Shown: positions 8,210 through 18,689, numbered from the stretch's first letter. The stretch: DNA of 64,000 bases from Aliivibrio fischeri ATCC 7744 = JCM 18803 = DSM 507 (GCF_023983475.1 NZ_CP092712.1:1984001-2048000); one strand, 5' to 3'. The notes: generated from the sequence alone by a model not told the origin. Translations and numbers: made by a program.

Positions 8210-10534
8210 TTAAGCCGCGTTTGATTGCCATTTCTTACGCAATATTTTTGCCGCATTCACCATGTTTTCAAGCGCCACTTCTGTCTCTTTCCAGTTTCGG
8301 GTTTTCAGACCACAATCAGGATTAACCCACAAACGCTCTACTGGTATTTTTGCTGCCGCGGTTTCAATGAGGTCAACAATCCACTCTTGGCTTGGAATAT
8401 TGGGCGAGTGAATATCATACACACCCGGTCCAATTTCATTTGGATAGTTGAAGTCTTCAAACGCTTTCAATAACTCCATATTTGAACGAGAGGTTTCAAT
8501 CGTAATCACATCCGCATCTAACGCCGCTACTGATTCAATAATTTCATTGAACTCGCTATAACACATGTGAGTATGAATTTGTGTTTCTGATTTAGCACTG
8601 GCCGCTGAAATCTTAAAGGCTTCAACTGCCCAATCTAAATACGCTTTTTGATCGCTTTTCTTAATTGGCAACCCTTCACGAATCGCAGGTTCATCAATTT
8701 GAATAATATTAATACCCGCTTGCTGAAGATCAGAAACCTCATCTCGTAATACCAAAGCTAGCTGCTGTGCGATTTCTTTACGTGTAATGTCTTCACGAGG
8801 GAACGTCCAACCAAGAATAGTTACCGGGCCAGTTAACATTCCTTTCATTTGTTTGGTCGTTAACGATTGAGCGTATTGCGTCCAACTCACTGTAATAGGT
8901 GCTTCACGCTCAATATCAGCCACCACGATTGCTGGTTTTACACAACGAGAACCATAACTTTGCACCCAGCCAAATCGTGTTGCTTGAAATCCATTTAGAT
9001 TCTCAGCGAAATATTCAACCATGTCATTACGCTCAGCCTCACCATGTACCAGCACATCCAGATCCAAACGCTCCTGACGCTCTACTGCATCAGCAATATG
9101 TCCTTTCATTGCGGTAACATAATCTTGTTCATTCAACTTACCCGTTCGATATGCACTGCGTTGCTGACGAATATCTGAGGTTTGTGGAAAAGAGCCAATC
9201 GTGGTGGTTGGTAATAATGGTAAGCCCAGCTTTTCAGCTTGATACTGTGCTCGAACAGAATATGCTTCTGCACGCTCGGCTAACGCTGGCGTAATAGCAG
9301 CTAAACGTTGCTGTACTGCTGGCTTATTAATGTGCTCCGCACTCTCACGCTCACGCAGTGGTTGACTGTATTGATGACAAGCTAAAATCGCATTTTGATT
9401 GCCATCTAGCGCATCTGCTAACAGCGTCACTTCTCTTAATTTTTGCTTAGCAAACGCAAACCATTGCAGCGTTTCTTTTGATAGTTCCGTCTCTTGATCT
9501 AAATCGACGGGGCTATGCAATAATGAACATGAACTTGCAATCCATAACTTCTCACCCAACACATCTTTTACTGGCTGCAGTTTTTCATGCAAACGTTCTA
9601 AATCAGCACGCCATACATTACGGCCATTAACGGCACCGACGGATAATACCCACTCTTTTGGCAGTGCACTCACAATCGCATCTAACTGGTCAGGAGCCGC
9701 AGAAACATCAATATGTAAACCATTTACTGCAAGTTTTGTGATTTTATCTAAATGATGCTCTACGCCGTCAAAATAGGTGGTTAAAAGTAATTTCACATCA
9801 CTTTGAATCACTTGATAAGCTAATTTAAAAGAGTCCGCCCATGCTTTTGGTAATTCTAATGCGAGAATTGGCTCATCAATTTGAACCCATTCAACCCCTA
9901 ACGCACTAAGTTTAGAAAAAATAGCTTGATAAGCGGTCAATAGACGAGGCAATAATGATAAACGATCAAATCCTTGTTCAACCTCTTCATCATTCACTTC
10001 TTTCCCTAACCAAAGGTAACTAAGTGGGCCTAATAAAACAGGCTTAACGTTATGTCCTTGCTTTTGTGCCTCTGCAATCTCATCAAAAAGTTGTGACCAA
10101 CTCACATTGAATTTATCGTTTTTAGAAAATTCCGGCACGATGTAGTGATAATTGGTATTAAACCACTTGGTCATATCCGATGCGGCTTCACCACAGCCAC
10201 AGCTGTTTTGAGATTGACCACGCCCTACTTTAAATAACGTATCTAAATCAGGGAAACCGTTACTATGACGGGCTGGCACATGCCCTAAGAGTAAACTTGT
10301 GGTTAATACATGATCGTACCAAGCAAAATCACCCGCAGTCACAAAATCCAGCCCTGAAGCGGATTGATCTTTCCAGTGACGTTGGCGTAATTCACTGCCT
10401 ACGGCCAATAGTTCTTTCTGCTCTATCTCGCCACGCCAATATTTTTCCTGAGCAAACTTTAATTCTCGCTGAGCACCAACTCGTGGATAACCTAAAATAT
10501 GAGTTACGGTTTTTGTCTTCAATTCTGTTGTCAT
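8210..10534 (-). CDS. metE: Cobalamin-independent methionine synthase MetE
   Basis: 5-methyltetrahydropteroyltriglutamate-homocysteine methyltransferase, last step of methionine synthesis without B12. The ATG at 10534 (774 aa) is preferred: AAGGAA lies 8 bases upstream, and the protein then begins in the usual way before HILGYPRVG. The frame continues to 10633 without a better start. Zinc ligands of the C-terminal barrel are H656 and C658 (HTHMC) and C741 (NPDCGL). It is divergent from metR, with MetJ-like boxes in its leader, so activation by MetR-homocysteine and repression by MetJ are likely. Confidence 0.96.
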   Translation of the reverse strand: MTTELKTKTVTHILGYPRVGAQRELKFAQEKYWRGEIEQKELLAVGSELRQRHWKDQSASGLDFVTAGDFAWYDHVLTTSLLLGHVPARHSNGFPDLDTLFKVGRGQSQNSCGCGEAASDMTKWFNTNYHYIVPEFSKNDKFNVSWSQLFDEIAEAQKQGHNVKPVLLGPLSYLWLGKEVNDEEVEQGFDRLSLLPRLLTAYQAIFSKLSALGVEWVQIDEPILALELPKAWADSFKLAYQVIQSDVKLLLTTYFDGVEHHLDKITKLAVNGLHIDVSAAPDQLDAIVSALPKEWVLSVGAVNGRNVWRADLERLHEKLQPVKDVLGEKLWIASSCSLLHSPVDLDQETELSKETLQWFAFAKQKLREVTLLADALDGNQNAILACHQYSQPLRERESAEHINKPAVQQRLAAITPALAERAEAYSVRAQYQAEKLGLPLLPTTTIGSFPQTSDIRQQRSAYRTGKLNEQDYVTAMKGHIADAVERQERLDLDVLVHGEAERNDMVEYFAENLNGFQATRFGWVQSYGSRCVKPAIVVADIEREAPITVSWTQYAQSLTTKQMKGMLTGPVTILGWTFPREDITRKEIAQQLALVLRDEVSDLQQAGINIIQIDEPAIREGLPIKKSDQKAYLDWAVEAFKISAASAKSETQIHTHMCYSEFNEIIESVAALDADVITIETSRSNMELLKAFEDFNYPNEIGPGVYDIHSPNIPSQEWIVDLIETAAAKIPVERLWVNPDCGLKTRNWKETEVALENMVNAAKILRKKWQSNAA

Positions 10535-10549
10535 TTGTCTAATTCCTTT

Positions 10550-10565
10550 AGCCGTTTGGATGGCT
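10550..10565. promoter_or_regulatory. Weak MetJ-box pair in metE leader
   Basis: Two adjacent octamers AGCCGTTT and GGATGGCT resemble the MetJ box AGACGTCT (6/8 and 5/8 matches). They lie just upstream of the metE ribosome site and form part of a TTTAGCC...GGCTAAA inverted repeat. Confidence 0.35.
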
Positions 10566-10670
10566 AAACAATGACGTTTTTTTTCTAACTGTACAATTTC
10601 TAATCTTTCACTTTGATTATGAATTATATTCAACTAAACAAATTTCTATTTAAATCGATTAACTTTATTT

Positions 10671-10686
10671 AGCCGTCTAGATGTTT
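10671..10686. promoter_or_regulatory. MetJ-box pair in metE-metR intergenic region
   Basis: Adjacent octamers AGCCGTCT (7/8) and AGATGTTT (6/8) to the MetJ consensus AGACGTCT, within the divergent metE/metR promoter region. Position and tandem 8-bp arrangement fit a MetJ operator. Confidence 0.5.
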
Positions 10687-10754
10687 ACTTTGTAGCCTTT
10701 TCACTTTACTGTGAAGATAATTGAACTTACTCAAACGGAACTTGAGGAACAGTA

Positions 10755-11666
10755 ATGATTGAATTAAAACATCTAAAAACCTTAACCACATTGCGTGATA
10801 CAGGATCATTAACCGCAACAGCAAACGCTCTTCATCTCACTCAATCAGCGTTATCACATCAGCTTAAAGATTTTGAAACTCGTTTAGGCAGCAGCGTATT
10901 TTTACGAAAAACACGTCCAGTAAAGTTCACCTCTGAAGGCGAGATCCTATTAAAACTCGCCGATGATCTTTTACCTAAGTTAGCAAAAGCGGAATACGAA
11001 ATTGCCAGTTTGAAAGAAGACTTACACGGACGATTACACATGGCAATTGAATGTCATTCTTGCTTTCAATGGTTAATGCCTGCCATTAAAGAATATCAAG
11101 TAAGTTGGCCAGAAGTAGAATTGGATTTTTCATCGGGTTTTGGATTTGAGCCTTTACCTGCTTTGGTTAATGGCGATTTAGATCTCGTTATTACCTCTGA
11201 TATTCAGCCACGCAGTGAAGTGCATTATGAACCATTATTTGATTTTGAGATGCGTTTAATCATAGCAACCAATCACCCGCTCGCCAATAAAGACAGTATT
11301 GAACCAAAAGATTTATTAGATCAAACCATGTTGACTTATCCAGTGCAAAAGCAGCGATTAGATGTCGTTAAGCATTTCTTATCACCCAATCATGTAGAAC
11401 CTGCAAAATGGAAACAAGCCGAAAACACATTGATGTTAGTACAAATGGTATCAGCAGGTTTAGGAGTAGCAGCTCTACCAAATTGGGCTATCAGTGAGTT
11501 TTCACGACAAGGACTAATCGAGAGTAAACCGTTAGGGAAAGGATTGTGGCGAAGATTGTTCGCTGCCGTTAGAGACAGCGAACATGATAAAAAATATTTA
11601 CAAGCATTTTTCTCTACTGCGAAACAGCAGAGCCAGAGTCATTTAGTTGGGATTAAAATGACTTAA
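10755..11666 (+). CDS. metR: LysR-family activator MetR
   Basis: 303-residue LysR-type regulator: winged helix-turn-helix at residues 1-60 (LTATANALHLTQSALSHQL) and a substrate-binding domain (about 90-295) that in MetR senses homocysteine. It activates metE and other methionine genes. The match to MetR rather than a generic LysR protein rests on the beginning IELKHLKTL and on divergence from metE. It ends 14 bp inside the convergent DUF4250 gene. No strong terminator is seen between them. Confidence 0.94.
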   Translation: MIELKHLKTLTTLRDTGSLTATANALHLTQSALSHQLKDFETRLGSSVFLRKTRPVKFTSEGEILLKLADDLLPKLAKAEYEIASLKEDLHGRLHMAIECHSCFQWLMPAIKEYQVSWPEVELDFSSGFGFEPLPALVNGDLDLVITSDIQPRSEVHYEPLFDFEMRLIIATNHPLANKDSIEPKDLLDQTMLTYPVQKQRLDVVKHFLSPNHVEPAKWKQAENTLMLVQMVSAGLGVAALPNWAISEFSRQGLIESKPLGKGLWRRLFAAVRDSEHDKKYLQAFFSTAKQQSQSHLVGIKMT

Positions 11667-11847
11667 ATTGATTTGTTAATGGGTCATACTGGTAACCCAA
11701 ACTACTGAGCTTGTCTTGAACTCCTTGTGTATCAAGCTCATACATGCTGGATAATTCTTCTAGACTGTGGCATTCCAAGCGCAATTTTTCATTTATGATG
11801 CCGAGTAGAATCCCACTTTCTAGGCCATGTGCGTTGCTTAAATCCAA
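11653..11847 (-). CDS. DUF4250 family small protein
   Basis: Small acidic protein with the DUF4250 pattern: ILLGIINEKLRLE, then SLEELSSMYELD and LSSLGYQYD near the C-terminus; function unknown. I place the start at the TTG at 11847 (64 aa), because GGAGGG lies six bases before it; an upstream in-frame TTG at 11877 (74 aa) has no ribosome site. It is convergent with metR and overlaps its 3' end by 14 bp. Family assignment is from memory of the domain's appearance. Confidence 0.72.
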   Translation of the reverse strand: MDLSNAHGLESGILLGIINEKLRLECHSLEELSSMYELDTQGVQDKLSSLGYQYDPLTNQFKSF

Positions 11848-11914
11848 TCTATACCCTCCATGTTGCTTAAGAGACAAACTTAGATTAGACCAATTTTCGA
11901 ACAGAATGTTTGCT

Positions 11915-12622
11915 CTATCTCACAAAAAACAACTGAAACTGATAATAACCAGAAATAGCCATAATAATGTTCGCTATTAGCAAAAATTGCCACTTGATCG
12001 CCTGTTGTTTAAATAAGTGATAAGTCCAAAAACCAATACTTAATAGCATCAAACCTAAAGCAATCGCTAACTTCACTGCCATACGATCTAGAAAGATCTC
12101 ATGAACACTTAATGTTTGGCAAAGTAAAATCACAGCCATAATGATACCGCCAACGATACCACTAATTGGTAAAATCTTATGGAAGGCTTGTAGACGAGTA
12201 CGAGCAAGAGTTAAAAGCAGGTGAGCAAATAGAGCACCAAAAATAAATGGACCGATTAACGCATAAAATAATTGAGTAAAGGACCCAGAACCAAGTGCTA
12301 AATTAACAAAACTTGCAGCGGCAAAACCATTGGCTAATGCCAAAACAATCAGTGGCCCTTTATCTCGTGTTTTACCCGTTTTTACACTTAAATAAAAACC
12401 AGTAATTGCGATTGCAGGAATAAAATTCATTGCAAATATCGGCGCGTAAGTCATACCAAAACCAGCAATCGCACACCAACCTAAAATCAGTGCAGGCAAC
12501 CACTTATGTACGCGACCACGTTGACCTGGGCAAATATCTCCTTTATGCAAAATGATGGTCAAAATAATTTGAGCACCAAGCAAAGCAGGAATAAGGATAT
12601 ATTGCATAGTTTGAAATAACAT
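11915..12622 (-). CDS. Uncharacterised multi-spanning membrane protein
   Basis: 235 residues, almost entirely hydrophobic, with roughly seven predicted membrane helices separated by short basic loops (KTGKTRDKG, ARTRLQAFHK). No catalytic or binding motif that I recognise. A CPGQRG motif lies in the first loop (residues 31-36). The ATG at 12622 is the only convincing start. It sits alone between the DUF4250 gene and divergent dcuC. Probably an inner-membrane protein conserved in Vibrionaceae; no function can be named. Confidence 0.75.
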   Translation of the reverse strand: MLFQTMQYILIPALLGAQIILTIILHKGDICPGQRGRVHKWLPALILGWCAIAGFGMTYAPIFAMNFIPAIAITGFYLSVKTGKTRDKGPLIVLALANGFAAASFVNLALGSGSFTQLFYALIGPFIFGALFAHLLLTLARTRLQAFHKILPISGIVGGIIMAVILLCQTLSVHEIFLDRMAVKLAIALGLMLLSIGFWTYHLFKQQAIKWQFLLIANIIMAISGYYQFQLFFVR

Positions 12623-12952
12623 AATGAAGTTCTATTTACGGAATTTGAATCAAGCTAGTATAAACGCTATTTTCCCTTCGTCTAGTCACGGTTAAAAAAC
12701 AACCTATTCTTATTAAGATCTCAAAAATACCTTGCTTAATTTCAAGTTTTTATCCTTTTGTTACAATAAAAATAACAATTATTCATCGCACTATTAACAG
12801 AATTGTTTTTTGTTTGTTTTAGATCATATAGATGCAAAGTATCAGATGTGCCACAGATAAAACTTAGGTAAATTTGTGTGATGAAATGTGTAAGAAGATG
12901 TTTGTAAATTACACAATTTTTGAATATTTGAAACTTAATAGAGGGAAATTCC
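12623..12952. other. AT-rich dcuC upstream region
   Basis: 330 bp without a supportable gene. It contains a possible FNR-like site TTGCTTAATTTCAA at 12732-12745 (4/5 match in each half to TTGAT-N4-ATCAA) and an inverted repeat TGTGTAA / TTACACA at 12887-12915 close to the dcuC start. Both are suggestive only; anaerobic control of dcuC by FNR is known in E. coli. Confidence 0.4.
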
Positions 12953-14320
12953 ATGTTGGAGTTATTAATTGGTTTAGTGATCACCATATTTGTTGGTTAC
13001 TTTATCGTAAAAGGATATAAAGCTGCAGGCGTATTACTGACAGCGGGTTTAGCACTGCTAATTATTGCAGGTCTTTTAGGTCATTCAGTTCTTCCTGCAA
13101 AAGTAACGGCTACAGGTAGCCTATTAACCGATGCGCTTGAGTATGTAAAATACATGCTTCAGTACCGTGGCGGCGGCTTAGGTATGCAAATCATGCTTCT
13201 TTGTGGTTTTGCCTCTTACATGACTCACATCGGTGCAAATAATGTCGTTGTTAAGCAATTTTCAAAACCATTAGCATTCATTAAATCACCTTACATTCTA
13301 TTAGTTGCTGCTTACATCGTAGCGTGTCTAATGTCTCTTGCTGTAAGTTCTGCTACAGGCCTTGGTGTTCTATTAATGGCAACCCTATTCCCGATGATGA
13401 CGGCAATGGGTATCTCACGCCCTGCAGCGGTTGCAGTATGTGCATCACCAGCAGCAATCATCCTTTCACCTACATCAGGTGACGTTATTGTTGCAGCAGA
13501 GAAGTCAGGTTTACCACTTCATGTTTTCGCAGTTGAAACCGTACTTCCTGTATCTATTTGTGCAATCATCGTGATGGCAGCAGCCGCTTTCTTCTGGAAT
13601 AAATATCTTGATAAGAAAGAAAACACACCAATGGAGAAAGTCGATATTTCTGCAATGGAAGTGAACGCACCATCTTACTATGCGATTCTTCCTTTCTTAC
13701 CAATCGTAGGTGTTTTCCTGTTTAACGGCGAGACAATCCCTGGTCTATCTTTAGATATTTACACTATCGTTGTTGGTTCTATCTTTATTGGTGCGTTAGT
13801 TAACTTTACGACCAATAAACTGAACGGTAAAAAAACATTAGAAGATTTAGAATCTTGCTATGAAGGTATGGCTGATGCATTTAAAGGCGTAGTTATGCTA
13901 TTAGTTGCTGCGGGTGTATTTGCTCAAGGTCTAATGTCTGTTGGCGCAATTGATAACCTACTTCACTTAGCTGATAAAGCAGGTGCGGGTGGTATGGCTC
14001 TAATGCTTCTACTAACGGGTTTAACCGTTGCTGCTGCTATCGCAACAGGTTCTGGTAATGCTCCTTTCTACGCATTCGTAGAGCTTGCACCTCAGCTTGC
14101 TGGTAAAATGGGTCTTAGCCCTGCATTCCTTATCATTCCAATGCTTCAAGCATCTAACCTTGGTCGTACTATTTCACCAGTATCTGGTGTTATCGTTGCG
14201 ACATCTGGTATGGCAAAAATCAGCCCGTTTGAAGTGGTAAAACGTACATCGGTTCCGGTTATCTGTGGCTTAATCACAGTAATCATCGGTACTATGGTTC
14301 TTGTTCCAATGTACGCATAA
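12953..14320 (+). CDS. dcuC: Anaerobic C4-dicarboxylate transporter DcuC
   Basis: 455-residue inner-membrane protein with about twelve hydrophobic segments, of the DcuC/CitM-like type. It mediates succinate efflux and fumarate/succinate exchange during anaerobic growth. Recognisable stretches are TGSGNAPFYAF (about residue 365) and SNLGRTISPVSGV (about 401), which carry family-conserved polar residues in re-entrant regions. GAGGG precedes the ATG. It is monocistronic, with a strong terminator at 14344. Regulation by oxygen is likely from the family, supported only weakly by an FNR-like site upstream. Confidence 0.92.
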   Translation: MLELLIGLVITIFVGYFIVKGYKAAGVLLTAGLALLIIAGLLGHSVLPAKVTATGSLLTDALEYVKYMLQYRGGGLGMQIMLLCGFASYMTHIGANNVVVKQFSKPLAFIKSPYILLVAAYIVACLMSLAVSSATGLGVLLMATLFPMMTAMGISRPAAVAVCASPAAIILSPTSGDVIVAAEKSGLPLHVFAVETVLPVSICAIIVMAAAAFFWNKYLDKKENTPMEKVDISAMEVNAPSYYAILPFLPIVGVFLFNGETIPGLSLDIYTIVVGSIFIGALVNFTTNKLNGKKTLEDLESCYEGMADAFKGVVMLLVAAGVFAQGLMSVGAIDNLLHLADKAGAGGMALMLLLTGLTVAAAIATGSGNAPFYAFVELAPQLAGKMGLSPAFLIIPMLQASNLGRTISPVSGVIVATSGMAKISPFEVVKRTSVPVICGLITVIIGTMVLVPMYA

Positions 14321-14343
14321 TACGTTAAATCGATAACTTATTG

Positions 14344-14378
14344 AAACGCCAGTAATTCAACGTTACTGGCGTTTTTTT
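14344..14378 (+). terminator. dcuC terminator
   Basis: AAACGCCAGTAA / TTACTGGCGTTT stem, 7-base loop, followed by TTTTATCTTT. Confidence 0.9.
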
Positions 14379-14504
14379 ATCTTTCAGAATAAATAGGCTG
14401 GTAGGCATTTTCCTTACAAACAATTTACCTAATGCTCACGCAAATCTTATAAATTAACGATACATTTGTCTTATCAATATTTATAACCATACGGACACAT
14501 ACTA

Positions 14505-14585
14505 ATGATTAAAGATACGGCTATCATTTTCGCACTTTCCTTTTTAGCCATTTCTATCACCTATTTATGTCGTTTATATATGTAG
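14505..14585 (+). CDS. Possible 26-residue membrane peptide
   Basis: A short frame encodes one hydrophobic segment flanked by MIKDT and CRLYM. It lies in the 369-bp gap between dcuC and the ygiQ gene. There is only a poor ribosome site (CGGAC). Hydrophobicity and position fit the many single-span small proteins of enterics and vibrios, but chance is a real alternative. Confidence 0.28.
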   Translation: MIKDTAIIFALSFLAISITYLCRLYM

Positions 14586-14689
14586 TTCAACGACCACTAG
14601 AACTCCCTTACTCATAATGAGGGCTTTCTTTTCTGGTTAATCCCCCCTCAAATCGGTATAATTCGGCCTCCAAATTCTGAGGTGAACTA

Positions 14690-17005
14690 ATGCACAACGT
14701 AACTCCAATTAATCAATACCCGAAATTCTGGGCAGAATGCTATGGAACGGCTCCGTTTCTACCAACCTCTCGTAAAGAGATGGAACAATTAGGATGGGAT
14801 AGCTGCGACATCATTATTGTTACCGGAGATGCATATGTTGACCATCCAAGTTTTGGTATGGCGATTATTGGACGTTTACTTGAATCTCAAGGCTTCCGTG
14901 TTGGTATTATTGCTCAGCCTAAATGGGATAATAAAGATGCGTTCATGAAGCTAGGAAAACCAAATTTATTTTTTGGTATTACTGCTGGCAACATGGATTC
15001 AATGATCAACCGCTATACATCAGATAAAAAACTTCGCCACGATGACGCCTACACGCCAAATAATGAAGGCGGAAAGCGCCCTGATCGTGCTGTTCTTGTA
15101 TACTCGCAGCGTTGTCGTGAAGCTTTCAAAGACACACCGATTGTTTTAGGTGGTATTGAAGCAAGCTTACGCCGTTTAGCACACTACGATTACTGGTCTG
15201 ATAAAGTTCGCCGCTCAGTATTATTTGATGCAAAGGGTGACATCCTTCTTTTTGGTAATGCTGAACGTGCATTAGTGGAAGTTGCTCATCGTCTTGCTAA
15301 TGGCGAAGACGTAAAAACAATGACAAACATTCGTGGTACCGCAGTGAATTTACCTGCTGAACCTGAAGGCTTTAAGATCATTGATTCATCGCGTATTGAA
15401 AAGCCAAGCCAAGCCGTCTTTGTTCCTCAAAATCCTTACGAAACGGAAGAACAATGTGAGAGCAATAAAGCGGACGCTAAAGAAGACAAGCCGCAAGTTA
15501 TTACCGTTCGCCCATCACGACATGACGCAAAAACGACGGCAGTTCGACTTCCTCCATTTGAGAAGTTAAATAATGACCGTATTCTTTATGCTCATGCTAG
15601 CCGTGTTATGCATTTAGAAACCAATCCATACTCTGGACGTGCGCTAATTCAACGCCACGGTGACCGTGAATTATGGGTAAACCAAGCGCCTATTCCACTC
15701 ACAACAGAAGAGATGGATTTCGTGTTTGATTTGCCTTTTGCTCGTGTTCCTCATCCAATGTACGGAAAAGCAAAAATCCCTGCATACGACATGATTAAAA
15801 CATCGGTCAATATTATGCGTGGCTGTTTTGGTGGTTGTTCATTCTGTAGTATCACAGAACACGAAGGTCGCATCATTCAAAACCGTTCAAAAGAATCCAT
15901 TTTGAACGAATTAGAAGAAATTCGCGACAAAGTACCAGGGTTTACCGGTACGATTTCAGATCTTGGTGGCCCAACAGCCAACATGTATCGTTTAGGCTGT
16001 TCGGTACCTAAAGCAGAAGCAACGTGTCGTCGCCCATCATGCGTATTTCCTAAGATCTGTGAAAAGCTGAATACTGATCATAAACATACAATTGATTTAT
16101 ATCGTGAAGCACGAAAAGTAAAAGGCGTAAAAAAAGTCTTAATCGCATCAGGTGTACGTTATGATTTAGCGATTGAATCTCCTGAATACGTTCGTGAATT
16201 GGTAACACATCACGTTGGTGGTTATCTAAAAATTGCCCCAGAACATACTGAAAAAGGCCCATTAGATTTAATGATGAAGCCGGGCATGGGAACGTACGAT
16301 CGCTTCAAGTCTATGTTTGAAAAATACAGCCAAGAAGCAGGCAAGAAACAATATTTAATTCCTTACTTCATCTCAGCTCACCCAGGAACAGAAGATGAGG
16401 ATATGCTTAATCTTGCTCTTTGGCTTAAGAAGAATAATTTTGAATGTGACCAAGTTCAGAACTTCTATCCATCGCCTATGTGTAATGCAACATCAATGTA
16501 TTATTCAGAAACGAACCCATTAAAACGCGTAAAATACAAAAAGCGCGAAGATGTACCAGTCGCTAAAGGTGAACGTCAACGCCGATTACATAAAGCGTTA
16601 CTTCGTTATCATGATCCTAAAAACTGGAAGTTGATCCGTGAAGCGCTTATCAACATGGGTAAGAAACATTTAATTGGCGATAAGCCGAACTGTCTTGTTC
16701 CTGAAGAAGATTTAGATGCTCAAACACCAGCAGAACGTCGTCAAACTGGACGTCATGGTGCCAAACGCTTTGCGACTAAACATACGAAAGGCCAATTTGA
16801 TGGTGATCCACGTACGAGCAATAATAACAACCGTAACGGAAAAAATAATCGTAATGGGAATGCACATTCAGAAAAGCCAACATCAAGCGGTAAGAAAAAT
16901 GGCGTTCGCAACGGTTACTCTAATGGTAAACCAAGCAATAATGGCAAACCAAACGGCAATAAACCGTCAGGTTCAGGTCCTAAACGTAAGCCAAAACATC
17001 GTTAA
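14690..17005 (+). CDS. ygiQ: YgiQ-family radical SAM protein
   Basis: 771-residue protein with the YgiQ N-terminal domain (about 1-350), a radical-SAM core with the 4Fe-4S cysteines C379, C383 and C386 (CFGGCSFC), a DUF3362-like C-terminal part (about 590-690), and a low-complexity tail rich in Asn, Gly and Lys after about residue 700. The reaction of this family is not established. Contains the conserved [16 protein letters not shown] stretch. GAGGTG lies before the ATG. The tail is basic and might bind RNA or be a flexible linker (inference). Monocistronic, ending at a shared terminator. Confidence 0.92.
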   Translation: MHNVTPINQYPKFWAECYGTAPFLPTSRKEMEQLGWDSCDIIIVTGDAYVDHPSFGMAIIGRLLESQGFRVGIIAQPKWDNKDAFMKLGKPNLFFGITAGNMDSMINRYTSDKKLRHDDAYTPNNEGGKRPDRAVLVYSQRCREAFKDTPIVLGGIEASLRRLAHYDYWSDKVRRSVLFDAKGDILLFGNAERALVEVAHRLANGEDVKTMTNIRGTAVNLPAEPEGFKIIDSSRIEKPSQAVFVPQNPYETEEQCESNKADAKEDKPQVITVRPSRHDAKTTAVRLPPFEKLNNDRILYAHASRVMHLETNPYSGRALIQRHGDRELWVNQAPIPLTTEEMDFVFDLPFARVPHPMYGKAKIPAYDMIKTSVNIMRGCFGGCSFCSITEHEGRIIQNRSKESILNELEEIRDKVPGFTGTISDLGGPTANMYRLGCSVPKAEATCRRPSCVFPKICEKLNTDHKHTIDLYREARKVKGVKKVLIASGVRYDLAIESPEYVRELVTHHVGGYLKIAPEHTEKGPLDLMMKPGMGTYDRFKSMFEKYSQEAGKKQYLIPYFISAHPGTEDEDMLNLALWLKKNNFECDQVQNFYPSPMCNATSMYYSETNPLKRVKYKKREDVPVAKGERQRRLHKALLRYHDPKNWKLIREALINMGKKHLIGDKPNCLVPEEDLDAQTPAERRQTGRHGAKRFATKHTKGQFDGDPRTSNNNNRNGKNNRNGNAHSEKPTSSGKKNGVRNGYSNGKPSNNGKPNGNKPSGSGPKRKPKHR

Positions 17006-17011
17006 CGGATA

Positions 17012-17029
17012 ATACCAATCGTAGTAAAT
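17012..17029. repeat. Half copy of ATACCAAT palindrome
   Basis: ATACCAATCGTAGTAAAT is identical over 18 bp to the left arm of the palindrome at 50975-51015. Here the right arm is missing and the ygiQ/tyrS terminator follows directly. Confidence 0.6.
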
Positions 17030-17032
17030 ATA

Positions 17033-17070
17033 AAAAAAGCGAACCACAATAATGAGGTTCGCTTTTTTAT
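17033..17070. terminator. Bidirectional terminator ygiQ / tyrS
   Basis: AAAAAAGCGAACC / GGTTCGCTTTTTT stem with a 10-base loop between the convergent ygiQ and tyrS genes; T-run on either strand. Confidence 0.88.
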
Positions 17071-17131
17071 TATCTAATATATTATGTGATGGACTAGAGT
17101 ATCACTTATCTACTCCACCACGATTGGATTA

Positions 17132-18412
17132 TTATTTCCAGATGTATAGGTTAAATAGCTTCTTACCACGTTTGATTACGCTGTATTTACCAAACAGTGC
17201 ATCTTCTTTCTTAAGTACTGCTTCTGTATCAGCTACTTTCTCGCCGTTTACAGACACTGCACCGTTACCGATGAATTCACGCGCCATTTTGTTTGATTTA
17301 GCTAGTTCAGATTGAGTTAGAACTTCAACAATCGTTTGTTCAGAAGCTTCTAATTCTGTTGATGGAAGACCATCTAAAGCAAGTTGTGCTAAATCTGTTT
17401 CTGTTAGTGAAGAAAGATCACCAGAGAAAAGTGCTTTAGTGATACGTTCAGCAGATGCTAAACCTTCTTCACCGTGAACTAGACGAGTTACTTCACGAGC
17501 TAGAATGCCTTGACCTTCAGGACGGCCTTGAACACTCTTATCGCTCTCTTCAATAGCTGCAATCTCTTCTACTGTTAAGAAAGTGAAGAAACGTAGGAAG
17601 TTATATACGTCAGCATCCGCAGTACCTAACCAGAATTGGTAGAAAGCGTATGGTGATGTTTTACTTGAGTCTAACCAAATTGTACCTGATTCAGTTTTAC
17701 CAAACTTAGTACCATCTGATTTTGTTACTAAAGGAAGCGTTAAACCAAATACTTTATTGCGGTTCATACGACGAGTAAGGTCGATACCACCAGTGATGTT
17801 ACCCCACTGATCTGAGCCACCAATTTGTAATGTACACTCTTTTTCTTTGTTTAATGCTGCAAAATCGTATGATTGAAGTAGCATGTAGCTGAATTCAGTA
17901 AATGAAATACCAGAACCTTCACGATCGATACGTTGTTTTACTGATTCTTTTTGGATCATCGCATTTACGCTGAAATGTTTACCCACATCACGCATAAATT
18001 CAATTACGTTAATTTGACCGATCCAATCTAAATTGTTTACTACTTCTGCACCGTTTTTCTCTTCTGTAAAATCAACAAAAGCTGAAACTTGTGCTTTAAT
18101 TTTGTTAACCCAATCGCCAACCACTTCATTCGTGTTAAGTTGACGCTCAGCAGCTTTAAAGCTTGGGTCACCGATTAAGCCTGTAGCACCACCAACAAGA
18201 GCTAATGGTTTATGACCAGCTTGTTGGAAACGCTTAAGAACTAATAGTGGTACTAGGCTACCAATATGTAAGCTGTCTGCTGTCGGATCGAAGCCACAAT
18301 AGAGAGTACGACAGTCAGTTGAAAGGTGCTCAGCTAATTCTTCGTCTGCTGTGCACTGTGCAATAAGCCCACGAGCTTTTAAGTCTTGCAATAATTCGTT
18401 TGTTGCTGTCAT
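17132..18412 (-). CDS. tyrS: Tyrosyl-tRNA synthetase
   Basis: 426-residue class I aminoacyl-tRNA synthetase charging tRNA-Tyr. The HIGH-like motif is HIGS at 49-52, the KMSKS equivalent is KFGKT (about 233), and an S4 RNA-binding domain occupies the last 70 residues (SKNKMAREF...GAVSVNG). The length and motif set match the bacterial TyrRS-I type. The AGGT before the ATG is a modest ribosome site. Monocistronic on the minus strand. Confidence 0.97.
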   Translation of the reverse strand: MTATNELLQDLKARGLIAQCTADEELAEHLSTDCRTLYCGFDPTADSLHIGSLVPLLVLKRFQQAGHKPLALVGGATGLIGDPSFKAAERQLNTNEVVGDWVNKIKAQVSAFVDFTEEKNGAEVVNNLDWIGQINVIEFMRDVGKHFSVNAMIQKESVKQRIDREGSGISFTEFSYMLLQSYDFAALNKEKECTLQIGGSDQWGNITGGIDLTRRMNRNKVFGLTLPLVTKSDGTKFGKTESGTIWLDSSKTSPYAFYQFWLGTADADVYNFLRFFTFLTVEEIAAIEESDKSVQGRPEGQGILAREVTRLVHGEEGLASAERITKALFSGDLSSLTETDLAQLALDGLPSTELEASEQTIVEVLTQSELAKSNKMAREFIGNGAVSVNGEKVADTEAVLKKEDALFGKYSVIKRGKKLFNLYIWK

Positions 18413-18689
18413 AGATAACCTACTTGTACTCTAAATTTAGGTATAAAAAAGAATACTCGATTTTACACATTTAGCGGCTAAATAACAGAGTTTACGAGTA
18501 AAAATACTTCAATAAGTAAATTATCAAATTATTGTCAGGAAAACGCCTTTTGTGACCGTTAGCGCAAACTCGAACAACATTAATTTTCCTGCCTTGAAAC
18601 TGCTATCTATGCCCATATTTCTTAATTAGGTGTTGCTAAGATATAGTCCTCTTAGTTGCTATTTCTTTCTACTTCATAAAGGAAACAGA

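Noticed and set aside
10712-10734. TGAA-N5-TTGA and TGAA-N5-TCAA as MetR boxes before metR
   Set aside because: Both deviate from TGAA-N5-TTCA and overlap each other; AT-rich DNA gives such matches by chance.
12742-12987. Minus-strand 81-codon frame over the dcuC promoter and start
   Set aside because: Low-complexity, no ribosome site, overlaps the true dcuC start, and is rich in residues expected from AT-rich DNA.
18535-18592. CAGGAAAA / TTTTCCTG inverted repeat in the tyrS-relV gap as a T-box-like or small-RNA element
   Set aside because: Arms are 40 bp apart with no tRNA-binding motif or terminator; T-boxes are not expected for tyrS in this group.
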